In this document: positions 54,402 to 64,000 of the stretch, piece after piece | Position numbering within the stretch: the stretch's first letter is position 1 | Layout: each line of letters starts with the position of its first letter | From: Brachionus plicatilis | Lineage: Eukaryota; Rotifera; Eurotatoria; Ploima; Brachionidae | Assembly: GCA_010279815.1 (NCBI GenBank) | Contig: QEOQ01000626.1 | Location: 1,027,456 to 1,091,455, forward strand | Direction: 5' to 3' | Length of the DNA: 64,000 bases | Program-made: the position numbers and the translations under genes | The notes under the pieces: generated by a model | Told to the model about the DNA's origin: nothing | Database searches by the model: none | The model's input: only the letters and a program-made list of their open reading frames with translations

Positions 54402-56671
54402 TTATAGTTTCGATCTAGTCTTAAGAACTGATGAAAAAATTTGATTAAGTTTCATTGCAACAGACATGTTTCCGCTGATTTTAAGTTTTTTCTTGGTAAA
54501 AGCACTCATCATGTTCAATTTTCCACCCAGAATTTCCAACATATCATTATCTTTGAGTGTGATAGTTACATCCGCTTTTGTGCCTTTGGAACAAAAATAA
54601 GAAAAAAATATTTTGATATTTATTTAAATTACTTCCATCGTTCACACTTATTGAACCAGGAGCTTTTTTCAAATTCAATATGTAAGAGAACGTTTCATTA
54701 TTTGGACACTCTGTAATGGTGAATCCAATCACAGCGTTTACTTTGGACACATATCCAGGACCTTCTTGCTTCATTTTGGCCTCAACCTCATCAAAAAATT
54801 GTCCGGACTTGTGTTTAATTGTAGTTTTGGCAAGCTCAGACGACAATGGCTGTGAAACAGGTTTCGCAGCGTCCGTTTCTTTGGGTACAAGTGGTTTAGC
54901 TTCAACTTTTTTGGCAACACTGGCAAAAAGTTGGTTCAATTTCATGGCAACAGACATATTTCCCGAAATTTTCAATTTTTTCTGCGTAAAAGCCTAGCAA
55001 ATTTTATTAAAAATATTTTAAATTTATTTAAAAATTTTATTAAAAATAAAATCCCTACACTCATCATATTGAGTTTTCCTTCAAGAATTTTGGCCAAGTC
55101 ATCATCGGCAATCGATATGGTGCAATCAGGTTTGATACTTCCATCATTCATTTTGACCGAACCAGTGCCATTTTTAAGATCAATCACATAGGAGACTATT
55201 TTATCTGAGCAAGCGACATTAAATCCAATGATGCTGCCAATTTTAGTGACCATAGCTTTTCCTTCTTGGCTAATTTTTGCTTCGATTTGTTCAAAAAAAG
55301 CCACTGATTTGAGACTGCTAGTTGCAGCAGTGCTCTTAGGGACTGGTACAGATTGTGGAAAGCCCAGCTTGTAAATTCCAACAACAGCAGCGCCACCTAG
55401 ACCAATATTGTGTTGCAGAGCATATTTAACATTTGGCACTTGCCTCTTAGCAGCTTCACCCCTCAATTGCCAACTCAATTCAGCACACTGAGCTATACCA
55501 GTAGCTCCCAATGGATGTCCTTTTGATATCAAGCCTCCACTTGGATTGACCACATATCTTCCTCCATAGGTGTTCTGGTTTTGCTTGACCAATTCGACAG
55601 CCTTTCCAGGATCACACAGCCCCAATGCTTCATAGGTAATCAATTCATTGCAGCTGAAGCAGTCGTGCAGCTCCACTACTTGCACATCTTTTGGACTAAT
55701 GGCTGCTTTTTGGAATGCTTTTCGAGCAGCCAACTGACTCATGTCAAAGCCTACAATTTTCATGCAATCAGGATTGGTGAACGAAGATGGTAGATCAGTT
55801 GCCATTTCCAAAGCCACAATTTCTACCGCTTTGCTCTCAAGTCCATTTTTGCGCACAAAATCCTCACTGGCTAAAACAGCGGCGGCCGAGCCGTCAGAAG
55901 TAGGACTGCACTGCAGTTTGGTCAAGGGCTCGTAGATCATGGGCGCATTTTTGATTTCGTCCAAAGTGTATTCTTTTTGAAACTGAGCATACGGATTATT
56001 TACCGAGTGCTTGTGGTTCTTGTGCGCTATTCTGGCAAACACGTCATCATTTGGGTCCAGATTATACTTTTTGATGTAATCACGCCCGGCATTGCCGAAC
56101 ATTTGAGCTGTCATTGGCGACCCGGTCAGCTCATAAAGATTGCTCATTAATTCAACATGTTTTTCCATCGGATTGCATCTATCCAAGTATTGACTGCTCA
56201 ATGAGCCTCTCTGCATTTTTTCAAAACCAAGTGCAAGAACACAACTAGCCAGGCCTCCTTCAATGGCGTTTTTTGCCAAAAGCAAAGCGCTGGAACCAGT
56301 AGAACAGTTATTATTCACATTCACAATGGGAATACCGGTAATGCCTAGTTCGTACACTGCCCTTTGCCCGCAAGTGCTGTCGCCTAGATCAAAAAATTAA
56401 GGCTTCTTCTTTAGAAAAGATGTTCAAGTACCGTAAACATAGCCGACAAATGCTTGCTGAATTTTGTCGAATCCGATGCCAGCATCTTGTAAAGCTTTCT
56501 GTCCTGACTCTTTGGCCATGTCCGGATAGTCGAAATTTTCCCTTGAGCCAGGCTTCTCAAACTAACCAAAATTTTTATTTTTTATTTTCATTTTTAAATA
56601 AAGAATTTTTATGATTAAAGATTAATTACTTTTGTCATTCCGACACCAATCACATATACTTTAGATGGCAT
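54402..56671 (-). CDS. SCP2: SCPx: peroxisomal thiolase with two SCP2 domains
   Basis: Five exons on the minus strand: 56671-56630, 56561-56432, 56383-55059, 54993-54633 and 54583-54402. They sum to 2040 nt, 679 aa, with consistent phases. The thiolase part (about 1-400) has NNNCSTGS with the nucleophile Cys84, the HDCFS motif and [14 protein letters not shown]. It cleaves 3-ketoacyl-CoA of branched-chain fatty acids and bile-acid-type side chains in vertebrates. A first sterol-carrier SCP2 domain follows (about 410-525), ending [18 protein letters not shown]. After a Lys/Pro-rich linker comes a second SCP2 domain (about 556-675), ending in nearly the same words. The last residues are TRSKL, a canonical PTS1 peroxisome signal. 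Vertebrate and insect SCPx have a single SCP2 domain. Strand-opposed open frames here are shadows. Confidence 0.95.
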
Positions 56672-58652
56672 TTTGTCTTGTTTATCTTTTAGTTTAGAAA
56701 TAATTTACGAATTTAGTTTTTTTGCTTTTTTAAAAATGAATGATTTTAAACTATTTCAAAGTCCAATATAGCTATTTAATGCATTTTAAATAATGTATTT
56801 AGATTTTTTTTATCAAATTTGCATGCAAATTTATTGACAGGTATTTGTTTAAATGCATTATAAGTTTTACTTATGTTCAAGCTCAATTTTTGATTAATCC
56901 TCTTTATTTTTTTTTTAATTAAAAAAAATTTAATTTATTTATTTGAATAAAATTAAAAATTTGAATATTTAAAATGATTTTTGGATGATTTAAAAATTTA
57001 ACTTCTTAATCAAAACTCAATTAATACATTGAAATGAAGAAAATGGAAACATTTTGCTTTGTCATGAATTTTTTGGTTAAGGTTGAGACTCGGAATCAGC
57101 AGTTGTATCTAAAATATTTAATTTTTGATAGTTTTAAATAAAAAATAACACACAAAATCAAGTTAGTTTTAAAGCTGTTTCTATTTATTAAAAAGTGGGT
57201 GATGTATGACTTTATAGAAAATTAATCAAATAAAACAAAACTCATAGAAAACATAATGATAGAAAAATATTTCACGGAAATATAATCGTAGAATTTTTGA
57301 ATTTAAAGAAATTATGCAACAACTTTTATAGAAAAATATTAAAGTTTTTTTTAGAGCAAGTTTTAATGTATTTAATGTATTTACGTTTTATTAACTCTTA
57401 AAAAAATATTTTTCAACTAGAAATTTCATTTTTTTAGATTTTGTCATTTTTTAATATTTAATTAATTAATTGTAAATGAAAAATAACGAAAAATAATTAT
57501 TCTATAAAAATTCTATGATTAATTTTTTATGAATTATTTTTCTATAAAAAATATTCTATGAATTGAATATTCACCAAAAAGTGCTGTATACCAATTAAAA
57601 GGTTATTCATTAAGACTTTAATAAATTAGAACGAATTGCAAGATGTTTAAATCAAACACTATTTTTTATTCAAATGTTAGCTCTATACAACGTTGTAGCT
57701 TACGTGTCGTTATGATTTAATCATTTTTTTTTGGATCAAACTACCTTCTCATTTGAAAATAATGTGGCTTGAAAAACTTTATCCATTGAAAATTTTTGTT
57801 AATAAAATCCAAAAAATTTTTTAAGATAACTTTTTAAAAAGTCATTCTTTGACTTTTAATTGAATTTGATTATGAATTTAAAAAATTTAATTTTTAATTA
57901 TGAAAATATTTTAATTATTTTTGAATTTGCTTGCAGATAAAAAAATTTATGAAATTTTTATTTGAAATTTAAATAATTGACAACTTTAATCAAAATTTGA
58001 TAAAATAATTAACGATTAAATTTTTTTTTAATTTTCAAATGATTCTTCTGTAAACATTGTGATCAATTTAAACCAAGTGATAAAAAAGCAAAGTTGTTTA
58101 AAAGTACTTGTACTTGACTTAAGACTCTTAAACAGATCTGTAAGGCATCAAAGCTGGTCTAATTTTTCTAAAAAAAATTTTTTTAATTTTTGAAAATTAT
58201 TAGAATAAAATTCGTAATTTTAAAATTATTTTATATTAGTTAAAAATTTTTTTTTTATTTGCGATTTGTCATTCATTCTGAACAGAGACTACGATGAACA
58301 CTTTTTTTCCAATACTCATTAAATCCTTTATTTTGCTAAAAAATAAAATAAATTATGTTTAAAATATAGAGTATAAATTTTGATTGGTCTTTTAATATTA
58401 AAGAATAAATTTTTTACTATTATTCAAAAATAAAAAAAATTTTTCACTTTATTTGTATGACTTAGATATATATAATCCAAAACGAATCTTAAACAAAAAA
58501 CAAGTTAAAATTGCTTTTAAACATTTACATTGATTTATTTGTTAATTCAAATTTGAGAAGATACAAAAAAAATTTTTAAAACTATCAAAACTTGTAATTA
58601 ATTTATTTTGTAATTAGATTATGAAAAAAAGGCTAAAATAAAACTTAAGAAA
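56672..58652. other. Intergenic region, no gene seen
   Basis: 2 kb between the divergent SCPx and FAN1 starts. A/T-rich, with recurring ATAGAAAA-type words between about 57200 and 57560 but no clear element. Confidence 0.5.
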
Positions 58653-61600
58653 ATGCCTATTAAAAGATCGAGTTCGGGGAAGCTAAGTCGAAAATCTTCA
58701 TCTAATAATTTAGAAGTATCAGAGACTGAAAAAAATAGCCTTTTGAACATGTTCAAAAAAATTGAATCCGACTCAATTTTAAAAGAATGCGATCTTTGTC
58801 ACAAAAAATTTAAACCATCAATGCTCAATAAACACCAGAAATTTGAATGCACTAATAATATTAAAACTGAGTCTCTTAATAATGAGGAAATAATAATAAT
58901 AGATGATGATGAGCCTACAAACAAGCCAACCAAATGTGAAAAAATAGACCACGAGGACATGTCCGAAGTCAATTCGTCCCCCAAAAGAATCAAGCTTGAA
59001 CAAGATTCTGTCTTTTCTGAAAAAAACAGTGATACCAACGAAGACAAAGATTTATCTGAAGATTTACAGAATAATGAACCATTTGATTTCTATTTGAAAA
59101 ATTTTACCAATGCTATCGACTCAGTCTTAAAAGAAGAACAATTCAGTCATTTATTTGATGACCAAGATTTAAAAATAATTGAAAAATTCAATTTTTTAGG
59201 TAATTCGGCAAAAATGTTGTATGTACGCTTGTTTCAGCGAAAATTTAAATGGCACTCAATAGAGAACATAAACTATGAACGAATATCCAAAGACCCAAGT
59301 CCTTATTTAGACGAACTTAAAAGAAACGAGTTCATTATTGACGAGACATCAATCCAAACTTATGAAGAAGTAATTTACCTATTCAAAATACCTCAGCTAA
59401 AGGAGTTAATTCGAATTTGTCACATATCAGCAGCGTCTCAATCTAATAAAACTGAAATGATACGCACAATCCTGCAACATTTTAGAACTCAAAAAAGTGT
59501 TAAATCCCACTTTTTCAAAAAATCACTTGACGATCAAGCCAAATCAAGCTCGACTCCAAATTATATGCTTCAGTGTAAAAGTATTCTTGGCAAATGCTTT
59601 AAATTGGACAAAAATGTGCGAGGTATTTTTGTGAGAGCATTGATTTTATATTCATTGTCATCGTCTTATCAATCGGATCCAAACAATGCTGGACAGCAGC
59701 AACTGTATTATTTTATTTTTTATTTTATTTCATTTTCCAAGCACTCTACTGAAAAGAGAAAATCAAATTAATTCCATCCATAACAAAATTTTTTTATTTT
59801 TTTAGTCATTTACAGTGCTTCTACAAAAAGTGCAGAATTGATAAAATTACGCTATTTTACGTTATTTTAATAGTTGTTAAAAATTCATAAGTCTTAAGTC
59901 AAATCCAAGTCAGGACTTTAAAAAAAAATCTAAGTCTGGACTTGGTGTTTAATTTGGGAGGAGTTTTAAACAACTATGGTTATTTTAAGTAATTTTACGT
60001 AATTTTCAGTGAACCTACAGATTACTTCAATTTTTAGTAAGAAGGATATCTAGTTTTACAATGAAATAAAATAATTTTTAGACAAATTTCATTCCAAATT
60101 CCTCGTTCCAAATTCTTACAAAAAAAAAAGTTTTTTTTATAAAAAATCTAAAGAGCATTATTTTTCTTTATTTTGAATAAATACGTAATTTTACGCAAAA
60201 TTACACATTTTTTGGTAAATTAGAAAAATTTAGAAAGTTTACTTAAAGATTTTTTAAATGACTTAAAATAGAACCAAAAATAAATCGCTCACTAAAGTAA
60301 ATAAAATTTTAAAATGAAAATCATATTTATTAATTAGTTTTATAAAGATCAAATATTTTATTAAAAAATTTTACCATAATTATTTTTCCCGTAAAAATTT
60401 TACTAAAAGTTACTTAATTTCATTTTAAAATTACATTTCCTTACCGAATAAAATTGATGTAAGATTATTTAAAATAATGTAATTTTAACAGTCCTGGACT
60501 TTTTGTAGAAGCACTGTGTGTATTCTTGAATGATTAGAAGAGTGAGATTTTTTTTGATCAGTTTATTTTATAGTTAATTTTTTTCCTGCTAATATATTTA
60601 AGTTTTGAGTTTTCAAATTGAGTATTAGATTAACAGTTTGAAAATTCTATAACATGGGTTATATCACATTTTAAATGGTGATTTATTATTTTTCATCATT
60701 ATTTCTAAAAAATCACCAAAATCACTTAATAAAAATTAAAATTACTGAATTCTCGTAGTTGGTTTTATTCAGGCTAAATTTTAAAATCAAAATAAAATTT
60801 GTTATTTATTTAAATTTTTTTTTCTAAATTTCAAAGTAATTGATTTTGAAATTTTTTTCACCATAAAACTAAAAAATACAACCAAAAATGAGCATTTAGT
60901 TTTAAAAATTATGCACAATTGAAAAAAAGGAAAATAATTGAAAATTTGGAAAACACTTTATCAAATAAAATAGAAAGCTTACCATAAGTGCTTACCATAC
61001 AAATTCGAAACAAATTCATTCGTTACTCAATTCTATTCAATTTTAATTCTGCCCTGGTCAAAACCTGGTAGAATAAAAGGAAAAGACTGGTTAACTTTTT
61101 TAAGTACTTTTATATATGATAGAATTTTCAAAGGTAACTTTAATTTTTGTCATTACAATTTAAATTTATGAACGATTTATCATTTTTATGATTTTCATGT
61201 AAAATTGGTAATTTTTCAAAAATTTTGATTAATTGATTATGACAAGCCATTTGAAAGCACCAATTTAAGAAATTTTAAAGTTTACCCATCTGGTTTTTTA
61301 AAAGACGTAAACTTTAAAATTGTTAAAATATTTTTTTTAAAAAAATATTTTTTTTCAGTTGCTTAACTCATTCTAAAATATTTAAAAATAAAATCAGAAA
61401 AAAATTGTGACATATATTTTTTAAAAAAGTAATGACTTGGGATTAATTTAAAGGTTTAATTTTCGTTCAAAATTTAAAATAATTCAATTTTTACCAATTA
61501 TTCAAAATTTTGTTTAGACTTCAAATATTGTTGGTTAATTTGAATAATGTAAAATACGTGAAGTATGACATTAAGTTAAACATAAGGATATTTGAGGACA

Positions 61601-62934
61601 AAAAAAGCTTAATAAAGTAATTTTACACAATTGGGTTTTATTTTTTAAAAAATATTCTCTCTACTAGTTATGAACAAGCTTTGGATGACGAGTTTGAATT
61701 ACTCAATATTTTAGAAAGCAAAGATTATGACCAAGCTTACGACTTATTCAGAGACAAAATGGAATCATACAAAATTTTAATAGTGAACCCAGAGACTCTA
61801 AATCGAGACCAACAATTGCCTGTCTATTTGCGCAGCTTTACCCATGGCTCAATTTATACCAAAATTTTGTCAATTTTTTCTTTTGAAGTGTTGCAGCGTC
61901 TAAAAAAATACCAAGAAGCCAATGACACATTTGAATTTCTATTGTACAAACAGAACGTCTATCGTCTGAGCTCTCGGTCCAAATGGTTCGAGCGCTTGGC
62001 AATAAATTATGAGACTCATCTAAAAGATCCTGTCAAAAGCTTCAATTCAATTAAAATTGCGCTTGAGGACGCCGAGAATATAATTTTTTCGGGACGACTT
62101 AATCTTTATTCAAGGCTGGAAAAAATGTCCCAAACTAAAAAATATCTAAAATTAAAAGAGATTAAAGATGAAATAGGACCTTTGTGCGCCAGAGAAAAAT
62201 ACAACTTTACTGAAGCTCCAACTGTAGATATCCAAGGAACCCTGCTGCACACATCCGAGTTTATACCAGGCCGAAAGAATGTGTTCATTGATTCGCCTTC
62301 TAAAAATGGCATGACAATTTCTGTCGAACAAGTGGCTCTGAACCATTACATCAATGTTCTTGGCTATACGCATGGAAAACATGCTGAAACTACAACTTTG
62401 ACTACTTTGTACGCCATTCTTTTTTGGGAAATTATATGGACCAATTCTGTTTATAATGTGTTTGTGGACACATTTCAGCATGCACCTTTAGATTTACAGA
62501 CTAAGGATTTTTACAGAAATCGCAAGGAGATTATAGATAATCGCTTGAAACTTTTTAGTTCTTCTTCCATTGAGGATTTATGCAGGATGGCATCTGACTG
62601 CTGGAATTCAAACTATGGCTATCAGTGTTATGGTGTAAATTTTGAGCTTTTTGAAAGCTTGGAAGAATTTTTGAGTCTATTAAAGTGTTTTAGACCAGAG
62701 CAGTTGGTCAATTTATGTGAGTATATTAGCAAAAATTATAGATATTGCCGTAGCGGAGGGCCGGACCTTGTCATTTGGTCCGATGAAACAGACATGGTCA
62801 AGTTTGTTGAAGTCAAGGGACCTGGTGATCATTTATCTTATAAGCAAATGATTTGGCTTGATTTCATGGTTAAAAATTCGATAGAATGTGAAGTTTGTCA
62901 TGTTAAGGGCTTGAATTCTAAGCGTCTTAGATAA
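58653..62934 (+). CDS. FAN1: FAN1 structure-specific nuclease
   Basis: Exon 1 is 58653-59704 and exon 2 is 61668-62934. The split codon (CT+T) restores frame; 772 aa. Near the N-terminus is a Rad18-type UBZ4 finger with Cys46, Cys49, His61 and Cys66 (CDLCHKKF ... HQKFEC), which binds ubiquitinated FANCD2. A low-complexity acidic linker follows, then the SAP-like and TPR-like regions (QLPVYLRSFTHGSIYTKIL, TTLTTLYAILFWEIIW). The C-terminal VRR-NUC nuclease domain has the PD-(D/E)XK residues Asp717 (GGPDLVIW), Glu732 and Lys734 (FVEVKGPGDHLSYKQM). FAN1 unhooks DNA interstrand crosslinks. The human protein is 1017 aa; the shorter length is mainly in the linker. A 1.96-kb intron carries a MITE. 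Confidence 0.93.
59705..61667. other. FAN1 intron
   Basis: 1.96 kb; apart from the MITE at 59813-60516 it is A/T-rich with no other feature seen. Ends in TACTAG at the acceptor. Confidence 0.6.
59813..60516. mobile_element. MITE in the FAN1 intron, CAGTG ends
   Basis: Starts CAGTGCTTCTACAAAAAGTG and ends with the inverse, CACTTTTTGTAGAAGCACTG-like (CTTTTTGTAGAAGCACTG). It is preceded by TA (59811-59812); the right flank reads TG, so the target duplication may be mutated. Subterminal TTACG words occur in both halves. About 704 bp, non-coding. The CAGTG ends suggest a Tc1/mariner-related family. Confidence 0.8.
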
Positions 62935-63525
62935 TTTTTTTAAAATTAACTAATTTCATATCCGATATTTTTCAATATTAATAAAATTAATTTTCTTTTT
63001 AATTTTATATCAATTAAATCCATTTAAAACTTTCATTTTGATACCCAGTTAGATTTTTTAGATAAGTTTCTTAGAGATTTTCTCTCGGAATCAAGTAAAA
63101 ATTTGTTTTTTTGGAAATATTATTGACCAGATGAAATATCCTATTTAGAGATGATTTATTCCTTTTTACCAAATGAGATCATATATTTTGGGATGTATTT
63201 TTTTGTCTATATGATCTATTCTAATTAAAAATCGTTTTTGTAATTTTATTGATTTTAATTAATTTTACATTTTTAAGTAATCAGTTGTAGGTAGAATAAA
63301 GAATATATATTTGGTGGTTTTAATTGCAAAAAAAATACATCTTAAAAGTTAAGGTTGGTTGTTTTATAAATAAATATTAAATATTGAAATTTAAATTAAA
63401 TAAGAATGAGTCATAGACAATGAACTTGTTGGTTCTTTAAGGTGCTCTTAAAAAAGGGAACAAAACTTCAGTATCGCTCTATTTGAATAAGAAATTTTGC
63501 TTATTTTTAAATTTTCTAATTGAAT
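62935..63525. other. Downstream of FAN1, A/T-rich
   Basis: FAN1 3' flank with AATAAA at about 62980. A word TTTTTGTCTATATGATCTAT near 63203 recurs in variant form near 48387 (TTTTTGTCTCTATGATCTAT), hinting at another dispersed repeat. Confidence 0.45.
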
Positions 63526-64000
63526 ATTAATGGTTCTATTTGGTTCTTTTTGGTTCTTTTTAGTTCTTTTTGGTTCTTTTTGGTTCTCTATGATTCTCTA
63601 TGGTTCTTTATTCTCTCTCTACCTTAGTCCTTCGGGTCTTTTTCCTTTTTTTAAAAAGAACCCTTTTGGTTCTTAATAGTTTTTTATTCTGTCTCTACCC
63701 AAGTTCTTCTGTTCTTTTTCCTTTTTTTTAAAAGAACCCTTTTGGTTCTTTATAGTTTTTTATTCTCTCTCTACCCAAGTTCTTCTGTTCTTTTTCCTTT
63801 TTTTTAAAAGAACCCTTCAGATTCTTTATGGTTCTTTATGGTTCTTTATTCTCTCTCTAACTTTGTTCTTCGGTTCTTTCTCCTTTTTTTAAAAAGAACC
63901 CTTTTGGTTCTTTATAGTTCTTTATTCTCTCTCTACCCTAAGTTCTTCTGTTCTTTTTCCTTTTTCTAAAAAGAACCGTTCAGGTTCTTTGTGGTTCTTT
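63526..64000 (+). repeat. Minisatellite, about 77-86 bp period
   Basis: At least five units built from TTATTCTCTCTCTACC, AAGTTCTTCTGTTCTTTTTC, TTTTTTTAAAAGAACCC and variable runs of TGGTTCTTTA. The TATTCTCTCTCTA landmark recurs near 63609, 63685, 63763, 63849 and 63925. It starts as a simple GGTTCTTTTT repeat of about 10 bp and becomes higher-order. The plus strand is nearly G/A-poor. It continues beyond the window. Confidence 0.85.

Noticed and set aside
54441..56614. Several plus-strand open frames opposite SCPx
   Set aside because: Shadows of the SCPx exons, which have full homology and consistent splicing.

Overview
The window is nuclear DNA of a small-genome invertebrate animal. It is very AT-rich (roughly a quarter G+C by eye) and carries animal-type genes split by GT-AG introns, many only about 40-60 nt long, among many small fold-back transposons. 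The genes include animal lineages such as FIP200, NEK11, ANKRD13C, SAMD15, C1orf87, an OATP transporter and a neuropeptide precursor. There are no bacterial operons. Base composition, tiny introns and repeat load would fit a monogonont rotifer such as Brachionus, but that is an inference.

Gene models were built by joining exons at GT/AG sites and checking reading phase and homology from memory. Eight multi-exon models close exactly in frame: neuropeptide precursor (122 aa), NEK11-like kinase (328 aa), ANKRD13C-like (501 aa), C1orf87-like (576 aa), SAMD15-like (153 aa), FIP200/RB1CC1-like (1066 aa), phosphoglucomutase (565 aa) and OATP/SLCO (655 aa). SCPx (679 aa) and FAN1 nuclease (772 aa) also close in frame. 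Two near-identical single-exon alpha-1,3-fucosyltransferases (473 aa each) complete the list.

Layout: 0.8-5.1 kb holds the neuropeptide gene (+) and NEK11 (-), converging tail to tail. ANKRD13C (+) lies at 7.7-9.3 kb. C1orf87 (-) and SAMD15 (+) at 11.1-15.4 kb are head to head over a 312-bp gap. Decayed MULE and LINE pieces occupy 16.5-17.9 kb. FIP200 (-) spans 18.9-26.7 kb and PGM (+) 29.3-31.0 kb. The stretch 31-49 kb is repeat-rich: a 6.8-kb inverted duplication carries the fucosyltransferase pair around a fold-back element, followed by a dead Tc1/mariner, an assembly gap inside a duplicated 97-bp sequence, and several miniature inverted-repeat elements. OATP (+) lies at 49.4-52.7 kb, SCPx (-) at 54.4-56.7 kb and FAN1 (+) at 58.7-62.9 kb. 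A minisatellite fills the right edge.

The genes do not form one pathway. They are ordinary housekeeping and signalling genes: autophagy initiation, crosslink repair, glycogen/glucose-phosphate metabolism, peroxisomal thiolysis, transport, a cell-cycle kinase and glycosylation. The unusual biology is in the repeats: the fucosyltransferase palindrome whose arms end in the same terminal repeat found in a FIP200 intron, a third partial copy of the fucosyltransferase 5' end, several undescribed-looking fold-back families, and a thiolase-SCP2-SCP2 fusion ending in a peroxisomal SKL signal.
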